A stretch of DNA of 64,000 nt from Betaproteobacteria bacterium Ga0077540 (GCA_001464125.1 LNEP01000004.1:174540-238539), one strand, 5' to 3'; shown: positions 16,345 to 26,734, counted from the first letter of the stretch. Program-made: numbers and translations. Notes: generated from the sequence alone by a model not told the origin.

Positions 16345-18042
16345 ATGCATGTGCAAGCACTAAATATATTAGTGGTTGAGGACGACCGTTTTCAACGCAC
16401 GATTGTAGTAGAAATGTTACGCGCGCTAGGCTTACAGAACATCACTGAAGTCGCCAATGGTCAAGAAGCCTTAGACATTTTACGCAACCCCACCCCACCG
16501 AAGATAGACCTCATTTTTTCTGACCTGAGAATGCCGGGTATGGATGGCATGGAGTTTCTACGTCACCTGAGCGAGGAAGCGCACAACATTGAAATTGTGA
16601 TTTTAAGCGCAATGGACAAGAAACTATTATCCGTCGTCAATAAGCTGTCTAGTTTGTATCAAATACAGTTATTAGGTGCGCTAGAAAAACCCATTACGCT
16701 GCAAAAACTTAAAGACATTCTGGCCAAAAGTGGTAAAGCACAAGCCGTCACTGCACCAACACATAGCCCTAAGGCCTTTAATTTTTCTGTCGATGAGATT
16801 TTAGAAGGCATCCAACAAAAACAATTTAAACCCTATTTACAACCCAAGGTAGATTTAAAAACTGGCAACATTGTCGGTGCGGAAGCACTTGCAAGGTGGT
16901 TGCATCCCACGCATGGTGTGATTGCGCCATATGCATTTATTCCAGTACTGGAACAAGCAGAACAAATTGATACGCTGACATTTTTGATTTTAGAAGAGTC
17001 TGCGATTGCATGCCGTGCTTTGCTCAAGCAAAACCATGTCATCCACATTGCAGTCAACCTCTCCCTTGTATCGCTGGGCCATCCAGATATTGCAGACAAA
17101 ATTACTGAGATTGTCCAATCGACAGGCATTGATACCAACTACATTACGTTAGAAATCACAGAATCAGCAGCCATGACCGATGCCCCGATTGCGCTAGAAA
17201 ATCTGGCGCGTCTATATATGAACGGCTTTACCTTATCGATTGATGATTACGGCACTGGTTACTCTAACTTACAGCAACTCACCCGCATTGCGTTTGGTGA
17301 GCTCAAAATTGACCAATCTTTTGTGAAGGGCGTGACCAACAACGAAGCCACCATGATTGTAGTGGCCTCTAATATTGATATGGCGCACAAGCTCAATATC
17401 AAGAGTGTGGCAGAGGGGGTGGAAACCCTGGAGGATTGGGAAAAACTGAGAGAAATGCAATGCGATATTGGGCAGGGTTACTATATTGCTAAACCGATGT
17501 CAGTTGAGGATTTCTTTGGGTTTGTCGAGAAGTACCGCAATCAAGGATTCAATACCTCGCCTGCATCGGTCAAACACTTTATCAAAGCCAAAACCAAACA
17601 ATACAGCCCATTCAAATTAATGGTGATTGATAACGATATTACTGCACGAAATACGCTGGTCAATATCTTACGTGATTCCGGTTACCAGCAAATTAGCACG
17701 GCTAACGACGTGGAATCGGCATTGAGCATGCTGAAAACCGATCAGTTTGATTTGATTATTACTGAGCTCTACACACCCAACATCAATGGCTTGGAGTTCA
17801 CTAAGCGTATCAGAACAGCCAAAACATTGGCCAAACCAAGTACACGGATTATTATCATGAGTAGCCTAATTCAGGCCAAAGCTGTAGGCATTGCCATGAC
17901 GCTTAATGTGAATGGCTTTATTACCAAACCATTTATTCCAGGCGTAATAGATAAAAAAGTCTCTAGCGTGATGAGCGAAACGTTTCGCGCACAAGCCGCT
18001 ATTGCTTATGAAACGGTGAATACCGCTTTTCAGAACCAATGA
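16345..18042 (+). CDS. REC-EAL-REC response regulator, c-di-GMP phosphodiesterase
   Basis: 565 residues. First receiver (about 6-128): acidic pair EDD, phospho-acceptor D60 in IFSDLRMPG, conserved Lys in LEKPIT. EAL domain (about 145-395): the AEALARW motif at 179-185, the metal-binding DDYGTGYSNL at 300-309, and VAEGVETLEDW; the core ligands look intact, so it is probably an active phosphodiesterase. Second receiver (about 422-545): the acceptor Asp is replaced by Glu at 474 (IITELYTP), so it cannot be phosphorylated in the normal way and may mimic the active state. No histidine kinase lies next to it. It would lower c-di-GMP and so could oppose MshE-driven piliation. Confidence 0.9.
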   Translation: MHVQALNILVVEDDRFQRTIVVEMLRALGLQNITEVANGQEALDILRNPTPPKIDLIFSDLRMPGMDGMEFLRHLSEEAHNIEIVILSAMDKKLLSVVNKLSSLYQIQLLGALEKPITLQKLKDILAKSGKAQAVTAPTHSPKAFNFSVDEILEGIQQKQFKPYLQPKVDLKTGNIVGAEALARWLHPTHGVIAPYAFIPVLEQAEQIDTLTFLILEESAIACRALLKQNHVIHIAVNLSLVSLGHPDIADKITEIVQSTGIDTNYITLEITESAAMTDAPIALENLARLYMNGFTLSIDDYGTGYSNLQQLTRIAFGELKIDQSFVKGVTNNEATMIVVASNIDMAHKLNIKSVAEGVETLEDWEKLREMQCDIGQGYYIAKPMSVEDFFGFVEKYRNQGFNTSPASVKHFIKAKTKQYSPFKLMVIDNDITARNTLVNILRDSGYQQISTANDVESALSMLKTDQFDLIITELYTPNINGLEFTKRIRTAKTLAKPSTRIIIMSSLIQAKAVGIAMTLNVNGFITKPFIPGVIDKKVSSVMSETFRAQAAIAYETVNTAFQNQ

Positions 18043-18057
18043 CCGGAAGCAATCCAA

Positions 18058-18609
18058 TTACCAACCGTAGCCGAGCCCCCAACCGAACCGTGGTCCGTAA
18101 AATCCACGATAGCCATATGGGCCAAATCCACCCCAAGGTCGACCATAAAAACCGCCCCAACCCCAATAAGGATCAAACGCTCGCATACGTGCTAAATCAC
18201 GCTCGCGTTTAAGTTTTTTCTCTTTCTCTTTATTGGCAATTTCACGCTTATTGATTTCATCGGCAAGTGCATTCTGACGCGCTAGCTCATTGGATTCGTG
18301 GATATAGTTGAGTACTTTAATATCCAACCCTTGCTTGTTTAGCGCCAGACTTTGTTCCGGCGTTAGGTCATAACGCGAATTGCTGGTTTTGATTTTTTCA
18401 ATCAACTCATCCGGCGTTTTGCCTTGTTTGGCATCGGCCAGCAGCTCTTCCAAGGTCACTGTTGCGACGGGTGGAGGAATTAACTTCTCTAGCTCTTCAG
18501 GCGAGATACGCTCTACCTCGCCTTGTGTCGGGCTATTACCAGTAGTGGCACAAGCAGATAATCCAATCACTGCGATACAAACCAAACACAGTTTAAACAG
18601 GGTATTCAT
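18058..18609 (-). CDS. Lipoprotein with charged coil and Gly/Tyr/Trp-rich tail
   Basis: 183 residues. Lipobox GLSAC (Cys about 20). A helical, charged middle (TLEELLADAKQGKTPDELIEKIKTSNSRY...) is followed by a Lys/Glu coil and a C-terminal tail of about 38 residues built from G, Y, W, F, R and P (YWGWGGFYGRPWGGFGPYG). The middle resembles a conserved proteobacterial lipoprotein region of unknown role; the aromatic tail suggests surface or envelope interaction. The ATG overlaps the last base of the transglycosylase stop, so they form one operon. Confidence 0.75.
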   Translation of the reverse strand: MNTLFKLCLVCIAVIGLSACATTGNSPTQGEVERISPEELEKLIPPPVATVTLEELLADAKQGKTPDELIEKIKTSNSRYDLTPEQSLALNKQGLDIKVLNYIHESNELARQNALADEINKREIANKEKEKKLKRERDLARMRAFDPYWGWGGFYGRPWGGFGPYGYRGFYGPRFGWGLGYGW

Positions 18610-19568
18610 TACATTCTCGCTTTCTTTCTTTTGGTTTGTGTTTGCATATATTGTATGACTGGCGATGGCGCCGTGATACTGGCATCAAACGTATGATAGG
18701 GTGATTGATACAAGCCCATCACTTTTTTAACATAAGCTTTGGTCTCTTTATATGGTGGAATACCATGATGTTTATCTACTGCACCTTCTCCTGCATTGTA
18801 GGCGGCCACCGCTAAAGCAACATCACCTCTGAAATATGACAGCAGCCAACGCAAATATTTCACGCCACCTTTAATATTTTGACTGGCGTTGTAAGCGTTT
18901 TTCACATTAAACCGCTCAGCCGTAGCGGGTATCAATTGCATTAGACCTTGTGCATTTTTGTTGGATTGTGCAGCAGTTTTAAAGTTTGATTCTGCTGTAA
19001 TAATAGACAGCACTAATTTGCTGTCCACCTCATGCCATGCCGCAATCTTGTCGGCTAAATCAACCACCCAGCGCTGCTTTTTGGGCAAAGATGCAATGTA
19101 AGCGTCAATCGCAGGTGATTGTTTGTTCAACTGCGCCTCAGTATTAGGCCCTTTTTCTGGTGCCACATCATTCAAAACGCAAGCTGGCGTAGCGCGTGTG
19201 GTGAGCGCTATTGTCTCTAGCATTTTTTGTGCTTGGACATGACCGTGGCCTGATGCAATTCCGAATAGATTAGCCGCATAATCGCGATTCGCCGGCACAC
19301 CTCGCCCAAATGCATATAACATGCCTAAGCGGTAAGCGCCTTCAGCACTGCCATAGCGTGAAGCCTCGCAATACAAACCGGCCGCTTTCCATGCTGACTC
19401 ATGGTCAGTTTCATCTTCCAGCATCACTGTGGCGCGCTCTAACAGGTTACGCACCAGTGGTGGCTCATTTTCAAATGTCTCTAATTGGCTGACAGTAAAC
19501 GCCCAGCCAGGCTGGCAAGCTAACCCAAACAGCAACAGCATTAATGTTTTTAACCGTTTTGTTTTCAT
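18609..19568 (-). CDS. Lytic transglycosylase (SLT family) with Sel1-like region
   Basis: 319 residues. Signal peptide (about 1-23, ...PGWA). A Sel1-like helical repeat near 70-115 (EGAYRLGMLYAFGRGVPANRDYAANLFGIA) precedes the catalytic SLT domain: Glu in SIITAESNFKTAAQS, then KNAQGLMQLIPATAERF, KGGVKYLRWLLSYF, and VAAYNAGEGAV. It cleaves the glycan strands of peptidoglycan in the periplasm. The pairing of Sel1 and SLT parts is seen in other proteobacteria. It is co-transcribed with the downstream lipoprotein. Confidence 0.9.
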   Translation of the reverse strand: MKTKRLKTLMLLLFGLACQPGWAFTVSQLETFENEPPLVRNLLERATVMLEDETDHESAWKAAGLYCEASRYGSAEGAYRLGMLYAFGRGVPANRDYAANLFGIASGHGHVQAQKMLETIALTTRATPACVLNDVAPEKGPNTEAQLNKQSPAIDAYIASLPKKQRWVVDLADKIAAWHEVDSKLVLSIITAESNFKTAAQSNKNAQGLMQLIPATAERFNVKNAYNASQNIKGGVKYLRWLLSYFRGDVALAVAAYNAGEGAVDKHHGIPPYKETKAYVKKVMGLYQSPYHTFDASITAPSPVIQYMQTQTKRKKARM

Positions 19569-19618
19569 AGGGTTAGCTTGCGCGTTTTACCTCGGTGAAA
19601 CTAGCCTGTAAATTAAGA

Positions 19619-22204
19619 TTACCCTTTGCTAAACGTCATTTTTCCAGCTTTGCAATCCACTATGACAGTATCTTTGGCTACAAAATTCCCACCTAAGATT
19701 TCACGCGCCAATGGGTTCTCAATTTCACTCTGAATTGCACGTTTCAGCGGCCTTGCACCATACACCGGATCAAATCCAGCGCTGGCAATCTCCGCCATCG
19801 CTGCGTCGGTCACAGTCAGTTGCATATCCATTGCATTCAGTCGTTTAGCCAAGTATTGCAGTTGAATCCCTGCGATGGATTTCACATGCGCCTCACCCAA
19901 TGCATGGAACACCACGACCTCATCAATCCGGTTGACAAACTCTGGACGGAAATGGCTTTTCACTTCGCCCATCACCGCCAGTTTAACCAATTGATAATCA
20001 TCGCCACTCATGCTTTGGATCATCTGGCTACCCAAGTTGCTAGTCATGATAATGACGGTATTTTTAAAATCTACCGTGCGACCTTGGCCATCGGTCAAGC
20101 GACCATCGTCCAACACTTGCAACAGCACATTAAACACATCCGGGTGCGCTTTTTCCACCTCATCTAGCAAAATCACCGAGTAAGGTTTGCGACGCACCGC
20201 TTCAGTCAGGGTACCGCCCTCTTCATAGCCCACATAGCCCGGAGGCGCACCAATCATACGTGCCACAGAATGCTTCTCCATGAACTCGCTCATGTCGATA
20301 CGAATCAAGTGGTCTTCGGAATCGAACAGGAAGCCTGCCAATGCTTTACACAGCTCAGTTTTACCCACACCGGTCGGGCCTAAGAATAAGAAGCTACCGT
20401 ATGGACGGTTCGGGTCACCCAAACCTGAACGTGAACGGCGGATGGCATCGGACACCAAGCGCACCGCTTCATCTTGCCCCACCACACGCTCATGCAATTT
20501 GGTTTCCATGGTCAGCAATTTGTCACGCTCACCCGTCATCATTTTGCTCACAGGTATACCTGTAGCACGGCTTACTACCTCGGCAATTTCATCGGCACCC
20601 ACTTCGGTGCGTAACATTTTGTGTTTCACTTCGCCAGCATTCGCTTCTGCCGTGGAGGCTTGTTTGAGTTGCGCTTCTAGTTGCGGCAATTTGCCATATT
20701 GCAGTTCAGACACTTTTTGCCATTCGCCTTTGCGGGTGGCTTCTTCCATCTCAAATTTAATTTTTTCAATGGCTTCTTTAATGTGTGCTGAGCCTTGAAC
20801 CTGCGCTTTTTCCGCTTTCCAAATCTCTTCTAAATCGGCGTATTCTTTTTCCAACTTGCCAATTTCTTCTTCGATCAATTCAAAGCGTTTTTTACTGCCC
20901 TCGTCTTTTTCACGGCGCACGGCTTCGCGCTCAATTTTCAATTGAATCAAACGTCTATCCAGCTTATCCATCACTTCTGGCTTACTGTCTATTTCCATTT
21001 TGATGCGACTAGCCGCTTCATCAATCAGGTCAATTGCTTTGTCCGGCAAAAAGCGGTCGGTAATATAACGGTGCGATAACTCTGCTGCTGCCACAATCGC
21101 CGGGTCAGTAATTTCTACGCCATGATGCAACTCGTATTTCTCCTGCAAGCCACGCAAAATCGCAATCGTCGCTTCCACACTCGGCTCGTCCACCAACACT
21201 TTTTGGAAGCGGCGTTCCAATGCGGCATCTTTTTCAATGTATTTGCGGTATTCATCTAGTGTAGTCGCACCCACGCAGTGCAACTCACCACGCGCCAAGG
21301 CTGGTTTAAGCATATTGCCTGCATCCATCGCACCTTCGGCTTTACCAGCGCCCACCATGGTATGAATTTCATCAATAAAGACAATGGTTTGGCCTTCATC
21401 CTGTGCCAATTCTTTCAGCACAGATTTCAAGCGCTCTTCAAACTCGCCACGGTATTTGGCACCTGCCAATAACGCAGCCATATCCAAAGACAATACCTTC
21501 TTGTTTTTGAGTGAGTCGGGCACTTCACCATTGACGATACGCTGTGCCAGCCCTTCCACAATCGCGGTTTTACCCACGCCTGGTTCACCAATCAACACAG
21601 GGTTGTTTTTGGTACGACGTTGCAAGACCTGAATGGCACGGCGAATCTCATCGTCACGTCCAATCACGGGGTCCAACTTGCCCATGCGTGCACGCTCGGT
21701 TAAATCTAGCGTATATTTTTTGAGTGCCTCACGTTGCCCTTCAGCTTCTTGGCTATCCACATGCTGGTCGCCACGCACTGTTTGAATCGCAGCCTCTAAG
21801 GCACTTTTAGTGAGCCCATTAGACTTGAGCAACTTACCAGTTTCGCCTTTATCTTCTGCCAACGCCAACAAGAACATCTCGCTAGCAATATAGGCATCGT
21901 TGCGTTTTTGTGCGAATTTATCCGTCACATTCAACAGATTGTTTAAATCACGCGAAATCGCGATTTCACCATTACTCTCGGTAGCTTTAGGCAAGTTGTT
22001 AATGGCTTGATTGAGTGCTGTTTTGAGTGGATTGACTTGCACACCCGCACGCGCCAGTAAAGCACTTGTGCTGGCGTCATCTTGATTGAGCATGGCCAAT
22101 AGCAGATGTTGTGCTTCTATGGTTGAATTGTCTGCGCCCAATGCAATGCTTTGTGCATCTGCTAGCGCTTGTTGAAACTTAGTGGTTAATTTATCGAAAC
22201 GCAT
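19619..22204 (-). CDS. clpB: ATP-dependent chaperone ClpB
   Basis: 861 residues, full length. N-domain, first AAA+ module with Walker [14 protein letters not shown], a long middle coiled coil (about 400-530), second AAA+ module with Walker [15 protein letters not shown] and pore loop GYVGYEEGG. It lacks the ClpP-binding loop of ClpA, as expected for a disaggregase. With DnaK it rescues aggregated proteins after heat stress. The ATG has AAGGAGG upstream, and a sigma-32-like promoter overlaps the end of the preceding gene. Confidence 0.97.
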   Translation of the reverse strand: MRFDKLTTKFQQALADAQSIALGADNSTIEAQHLLLAMLNQDDASTSALLARAGVQVNPLKTALNQAINNLPKATESNGEIAISRDLNNLLNVTDKFAQKRNDAYIASEMFLLALAEDKGETGKLLKSNGLTKSALEAAIQTVRGDQHVDSQEAEGQREALKKYTLDLTERARMGKLDPVIGRDDEIRRAIQVLQRRTKNNPVLIGEPGVGKTAIVEGLAQRIVNGEVPDSLKNKKVLSLDMAALLAGAKYRGEFEERLKSVLKELAQDEGQTIVFIDEIHTMVGAGKAEGAMDAGNMLKPALARGELHCVGATTLDEYRKYIEKDAALERRFQKVLVDEPSVEATIAILRGLQEKYELHHGVEITDPAIVAAAELSHRYITDRFLPDKAIDLIDEAASRIKMEIDSKPEVMDKLDRRLIQLKIEREAVRREKDEGSKKRFELIEEEIGKLEKEYADLEEIWKAEKAQVQGSAHIKEAIEKIKFEMEEATRKGEWQKVSELQYGKLPQLEAQLKQASTAEANAGEVKHKMLRTEVGADEIAEVVSRATGIPVSKMMTGERDKLLTMETKLHERVVGQDEAVRLVSDAIRRSRSGLGDPNRPYGSFLFLGPTGVGKTELCKALAGFLFDSEDHLIRIDMSEFMEKHSVARMIGAPPGYVGYEEGGTLTEAVRRKPYSVILLDEVEKAHPDVFNVLLQVLDDGRLTDGQGRTVDFKNTVIIMTSNLGSQMIQSMSGDDYQLVKLAVMGEVKSHFRPEFVNRIDEVVVFHALGEAHVKSIAGIQLQYLAKRLNAMDMQLTVTDAAMAEIASAGFDPVYGARPLKRAIQSEIENPLAREILGGNFVAKDTVIVDCKAGKMTFSKG

Positions 22205-22237
22205 TTACCGCCTCCTTAATCGTTGTCTACTGTTAAG

Positions 22238-22262
22238 GTGGGGCAATGTTTTCAATTTTCAA
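22238..22262 (-). promoter_or_regulatory. Sigma-32-like heat-shock promoter of clpB
   Basis: On the minus strand TTGAAA and CCCCAC are separated by 13 nt, close to the RpoH consensus (CTTGAAA, 13-17 nt, CCCCATNT), about 34 nt upstream of the clpB start. The site overlaps the stop codon of the upstream gene. Assignment is by consensus only. Confidence 0.5.
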
Positions 22263-23467
22263 TATGATGTCAACAATGAAAGTAGGGTTAATCCAAATTG
22301 TTGCCCATTGCAGGCTAAATACAGCTGGTTTTTAGACATTAACAACGTTGGGTAATCCAGTTTTTGCGCGCTAGTTAACAACTGTTTTGCTGGTTGCCAA
22401 TTCTTGCCCTCGTCATCCGATTGCATGCCCCAGATAGCATATTGATTATCCTTCATCTCACGCCATACCACCCACACTTGCTTACCCACCGCGGCAATAG
22501 CAGGATGTCCTGCTTGCTTAGCATTATCACCAAATTTTTTGGGTGGAGAAGATACCCAAGCCTCGCCATCCATACGGCTGTAGTACAAGCCTGGCTTCTT
22601 ATCGTTGCCATCAAAATAGGCCATATGATAGCCCCACCAATCTGCGCCTTCACCACCACTGGCAAGCGCCGCACCATGGTGTGGGCACCCATCAATCTGC
22701 CAGCGCCCAAAGGTAGCGCGGTGTAACTTAACGTCTTGTTTGTTAGCAGGAATCTCTGCCAGCATATGGTCGCGCTCGCTGCCTTCAAACACATGACGCC
22801 ACATCGCTACAACGGTTCCATCTGGTTTATGTGTGGTGGCAATCCGACAACACTCGCAACTATTGTCTGCTAGCTTTTGCTCGGTCTGAAATGAAGCGCC
22901 TTTGTCGGTAGACACTGCATAATAAATAGCTGCACCATCATAGGGTTTACCTGCTGCTCTAGCTGCTAGCAAATCGCGCTTGTCCACCCACGTAACGGTA
23001 ATATTGCCATTGGGTGCCACATGCAATGCATCAAAACGATGCGTTATCTCGGCACGGTCTTGATGCACAATCATGGGCTTATCAAAATGCTTGCCTTGAT
23101 CGCTTGATCGCGCGAACCATATATAACCTGCATAGGCAGTTTTTAGGGATTCCGTCCAAGTCACATATACCATACCATCGTTGGTCACTGCTATTTTTGG
23201 TCGCGCCTCACCATCTGCAGAAACTTTCATGGCGACGGGGTTTACCTGCACCGGCTTGCTGAACGTTTTGCCTAAATCAGCGCTTTTGTCGACCAAGACA
23301 TGCCCATGTTTAACACTGGCCCGCCATAGCTGGCCCTGCTCGTCTATCGTCACACTAATAGCAAGGTGATTAGCTTGGTATTGGGTATGCGCTTCATGGG
23401 TATGCACAAACTGACTGGATATCAGCAAGAACATAGCAAACATGCGGGTAATCAACTGTTTTTTCAT
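22259..23467 (-). CDS. BNR/Asp-box repeat protein (sialidase-like fold), exported
   Basis: 402 residues. Signal peptide (about 1-24), then a beta-propeller indicated by at least four Asp boxes of pattern S-x-D-x-G-x-x-(F/W): SADLGKTF (62-69), SSDQGKHF, STDKGASF (186-193) and SDDEGKNW. A Cys-rich turn NSCECCR (about 203-208) and DGCPHHG (about 259-265) are striking and could bind metal. Databases may call it exo-alpha-sialidase, but the sialidase Arg triad is not evident and no sugar genes are nearby. I treat it as a periplasmic propeller of unknown function. Confidence 0.75.
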   Translation of the reverse strand: MKKQLITRMFAMFLLISSQFVHTHEAHTQYQANHLAISVTIDEQGQLWRASVKHGHVLVDKSADLGKTFSKPVQVNPVAMKVSADGEARPKIAVTNDGMVYVTWTESLKTAYAGYIWFARSSDQGKHFDKPMIVHQDRAEITHRFDALHVAPNGNITVTWVDKRDLLAARAAGKPYDGAAIYYAVSTDKGASFQTEQKLADNSCECCRIATTHKPDGTVVAMWRHVFEGSERDHMLAEIPANKQDVKLHRATFGRWQIDGCPHHGAALASGGEGADWWGYHMAYFDGNDKKPGLYYSRMDGEAWVSSPPKKFGDNAKQAGHPAIAAVGKQVWVVWREMKDNQYAIWGMQSDDEGKNWQPAKQLLTSAQKLDYPTLLMSKNQLYLACNGQQFGLTLLSLLTSY

Positions 23468-23500
23468 ACGCGATATGGTACCTGATTTCTAATTTTTCCG

Positions 23501-26500
23501 ATGACTCAGCAGCCGGATATTTCTCTGTATTTTATGTCAATAATCGCTAAAGTTTTACCCATTTCAAGCCGATACACATCTATATCCAGCATGAACAAAG
23601 GGATCAGGGCATCGAGCGATGGGTGCCTTGTTGTGTGTAATTTTACGAGGCAACTTAAACCGGTGCAGCATTCAAAAAAAATTCAGAGTCTAGAGGTTGA
23701 TAAAGCAAAAGCGGCTCAAGCCGAGTTGCTTTTACAAGACCAACCACTGCCTGCTTTGCAGCTGCCAGATGCTTTGCAATTACCAGGTGCTTTGCAATTA
23801 CCAGATGCTTTGCAATTATTAGATGCATTGCAGGAAGTGGCTGTGATGACCTTGAATGACGACGGCGAGGTGCGTTATGCCAACCCGTTTGCACGCACGA
23901 TTTTTAATCTGGATGCGCCAAAATCGAAATCCCGAAAACACAAGCCTAGCAAAACCATCCTGCAGCATTTGCTAGAAAAACTGCAGGAGCAACTTTCTGA
24001 ATTTACATTGCAATATGCGGTGGATAGTAAAGTACGCACGCTGAAGGTGTATGCAGTCGATCTAATCAATCAAAAAACGCATCAACAGTTGCTATACATG
24101 TTTGATACTACCAGCCAGATATTGTCTGAAATTAAACTGAGAGAAACTGAAGCTTTACTACAAGCGCTGATTGATACCAGTCCTGATTATATATGTATCA
24201 AAGATGGGAATAATCGCTGGCTCAAGGCGAATCAAAAGCTACTCAGCTTATTTCAAATTGATGCGGAAAATTATTCGCATCAAAGCAATCTGGACTTAGC
24301 TACGACGATACATCCAGTATTTAACAACGCATTTCAGTATTCTGAAAAATCTGACGAAACGACTTGGCGCACACAAAAAGCCTACCGTAACGAAGAGATT
24401 ATTTATCTGCCTCAAGGCACCGAAAAAACCTTGGATGTGAGCAAAATTGCTACCTTTAATAGTGATGCCTCTCGGCAACATTTGGTGATGTACGCGCAAG
24501 ACATCAGTGAACAGAAGTTTATTGAGAAACAATTACAAAATCGCAGCGCTATTCTAGATGCACTCATTTCTTGCGATTGGTTGTTGCATTCTTCCGATAC
24601 ATGGCACGCAGTCGCCAAAACTGTATTACAGCAATCTTGTCTGGCCTTACGCTTTACGCGCGCAGCCATTTTAAAGAACCTGAAAAACAGCGAGGAAAAA
24701 GCGACGCACTCCAAATTGCTATACCAATGGTCCACTCCTGGGTTTACTGTTCCCGTGAATAATTTGGAAGCGATTAACTTTGATGACCCGCAACTCAATC
24801 GCTGGAAAGAGATTTTACAAAAAGGCAACCCAGTGTTTAGCGAGATTGCCGATTTGCCTGCCGGGGAACGTCATTTACTTAAGCAACATGACACCACCTG
24901 TATTGCCATTGTGCCACTGTTTGTAGAGAACGCGTGGTGGGGCAATATTGTGATTGAGCGTTGCTACGACACTGACAAAACCAACTCACAAGAGCTTGGC
25001 TCATTAATGGCGATTGGCCGTTCATTAAGTGTCGCCATCCAGCGTGAGCATGCCAGACGTAATTTAAATCTGGCCAAAATTGCATTTGATAGCGCCAGTG
25101 AAGGCATCATGATTATTGATACCAACGGTTGTATCATTGGTATCAATAAAGGCTATAGCGATATTACCGGTTATAGCGAAGAAGAGATTTTAGGGGCCAC
25201 ACCCATCGTTTTCCAACAAGGCTCTCATGCGCTGTGGAAGAGCCTTTCCAGCGAAGGCAAATGGTGTGGTGAGGTCATTAATCATCGTAAAAATGGTGAG
25301 CAATACCATGAATGGCTCACCATTACGGTGGTGAAAAATCATGAGCATCAAATCACCAATTATGTGGGGGTGTTTGCCGATGTCACCGAGGTGAAACAAT
25401 CGCAAAACAAACTCTATGAATTGGTCAATCATGACCCACTGACAGGCCTACCCAATCGTAGACTCATCAATGAATTGCTAGAGCATGCGATCAAGCGTGC
25501 TGAACGCGAAGAACGTCAAATTGCGATTTTATTTATCGACCTAGACCGCTTTAAAGCCATTAACGACAGCTTGGGCCATCCGGTAGGTGACAAATTATTG
25601 TTTGAAGTCTCTCGCCGCATTAAGCAATCTATCCGCGAAAGTGATGTGGTTGGGCGCTTGGGTGGGGATGAATTTATTGTAATGATGGACAACTTGCGCG
25701 ATGTAGAAGATGCCGCCAGCAAAGCCAGAAATATCCTGCATGCCTTGCAGTCTGAATTTTTGATTGATAACAAAGAGTTATTCATCAGCGCCAGTATTGG
25801 CATCTCCATGTACCCAAGCGATGGCAAAGATGTCGATAGCATCATTAAAGCGGCAGATATTGCCATGTATCAAGTGAAAAACATGGGTAAAAACAATTAC
25901 TGCCACTACACCAAAAAACACAGTGCGGATGTGCTGGAACGCTTTAATCTGGAAAACCAGTTGCGTCGTGCACTGGATAGGCAGCAGTTTGAGGTGTACT
26001 ACCAACCGCAAATATCCCTGCAAACTGGCAAGATTATTGGCGCAGAAGCATTGGTGCGCTGGAACCATCCAGAGTATGGGGTGGTGTCACCGGCCAAATT
26101 TATTCCATTGGCAGAAGAGACCGGCATTATTCTGCAAATTGGTGAATGGGTGCTGACACAAGCGGCCATGCGTGCCAAAGAATGGGTGCAACCCAACAAT
26201 TCTCTTAAGCGTATCGCAGTCAATGTCTCAGGCATTCAAATTATGCAAAGTAACTTTGCAGACACCGTGTATGGCGTACTGATTGAAACCGACTGCACAC
26301 CTTCGATGTTAGAGCTGGAAATCACTGAAAGTACAGTGATGCAGAATACCGAACACGTGATTAGTACCTTTGACCGAATTAAGAGCTTGGGCGTGCGCTT
26401 GGCCATTGACGACTTTGGTACTGGCTATTCCTCTCTCTCCAATTTAAAACGTTTACCTTTGGATAAACTAAAAATCGACCGCTCTTTTGTGCGTGATTTG

Positions 26501-26734
26501 CCAGACGATTTGGACGATGCCGCGATTGCCAGTGCTATCTACGCCATGGCCAATAGCCTTGGATTTTCCGTCATTGCAGAAGGGGTAGAGACCTTAGAAC
26601 AAGAACAATTTTTAAAACAGATGGGTTGTGTGGAGGCACAAGGCTATCTCTATAGCAAACCCGTCACTGCTGAAGAATTTTTAACACTGATACAACACAA
26701 TACAGAAGAAGAAGGAAATCATCATGTCCACTAA
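23501..26734 (+). CDS. PAS-GAF-PAS-GGDEF-EAL c-di-GMP enzyme
   Basis: Up to 1077 residues. The start is unsure: the first 110 residues include an odd stretch and an 18-bp tandem repeat, and no good RBS is seen. Domains: PAS (about 215-340, LIDTSPDYICIKDGNN), GAF (about 350-515), PAS (about 520-635, IAFDSASEGIMIID), GGDEF (about 640-800) with intact G721-G-D-E-F and an upstream RxxD inhibitory site (R712-E-S-D715), and EAL (about 815-1065) with AEALVRW, DDFGTGYSSL (970-979) and VIAEGVETLE. Both catalytic domains look intact. No membrane segment is clear, so it is probably cytoplasmic. It overlaps the HD-GYP gene by 11 nt. Confidence 0.9.
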   Translation: MTQQPDISLYFMSIIAKVLPISSRYTSISSMNKGIRASSDGCLVVCNFTRQLKPVQHSKKIQSLEVDKAKAAQAELLLQDQPLPALQLPDALQLPGALQLPDALQLLDALQEVAVMTLNDDGEVRYANPFARTIFNLDAPKSKSRKHKPSKTILQHLLEKLQEQLSEFTLQYAVDSKVRTLKVYAVDLINQKTHQQLLYMFDTTSQILSEIKLRETEALLQALIDTSPDYICIKDGNNRWLKANQKLLSLFQIDAENYSHQSNLDLATTIHPVFNNAFQYSEKSDETTWRTQKAYRNEEIIYLPQGTEKTLDVSKIATFNSDASRQHLVMYAQDISEQKFIEKQLQNRSAILDALISCDWLLHSSDTWHAVAKTVLQQSCLALRFTRAAILKNLKNSEEKATHSKLLYQWSTPGFTVPVNNLEAINFDDPQLNRWKEILQKGNPVFSEIADLPAGERHLLKQHDTTCIAIVPLFVENAWWGNIVIERCYDTDKTNSQELGSLMAIGRSLSVAIQREHARRNLNLAKIAFDSASEGIMIIDTNGCIIGINKGYSDITGYSEEEILGATPIVFQQGSHALWKSLSSEGKWCGEVINHRKNGEQYHEWLTITVVKNHEHQITNYVGVFADVTEVKQSQNKLYELVNHDPLTGLPNRRLINELLEHAIKRAEREERQIAILFIDLDRFKAINDSLGHPVGDKLLFEVSRRIKQSIRESDVVGRLGGDEFIVMMDNLRDVEDAASKARNILHALQSEFLIDNKELFISASIGISMYPSDGKDVDSIIKAADIAMYQVKNMGKNNYCHYTKKHSADVLERFNLENQLRRALDRQQFEVYYQPQISLQTGKIIGAEALVRWNHPEYGVVSPAKFIPLAEETGIILQIGEWVLTQAAMRAKEWVQPNNSLKRIAVNVSGIQIMQSNFADTVYGVLIETDCTPSMLELEITESTVMQNTEHVISTFDRIKSLGVRLAIDDFGTGYSSLSNLKRLPLDKLKIDRSFVRDLPDDLDDAAIASAIYAMANSLGFSVIAEGVETLEQEQFLKQMGCVEAQGYLYSKPVTAEEFLTLIQHNTEEEGNHHVH
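23753..23833 (+). repeat. 18-bp in-frame tandem repeat in the GGDEF-EAL gene
   Basis: Four full copies of an 18-bp unit (GCTTTGCAATTACCAGAT-like, units starting at 23753, 23771, 23789 and 23807) plus a half copy encode repeated ALQLPD / ALQLPG / ALQLLD hexapeptides, an amphipathic helix-like stretch. Copy number could vary by slippage without a frameshift. Confidence 0.9.
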
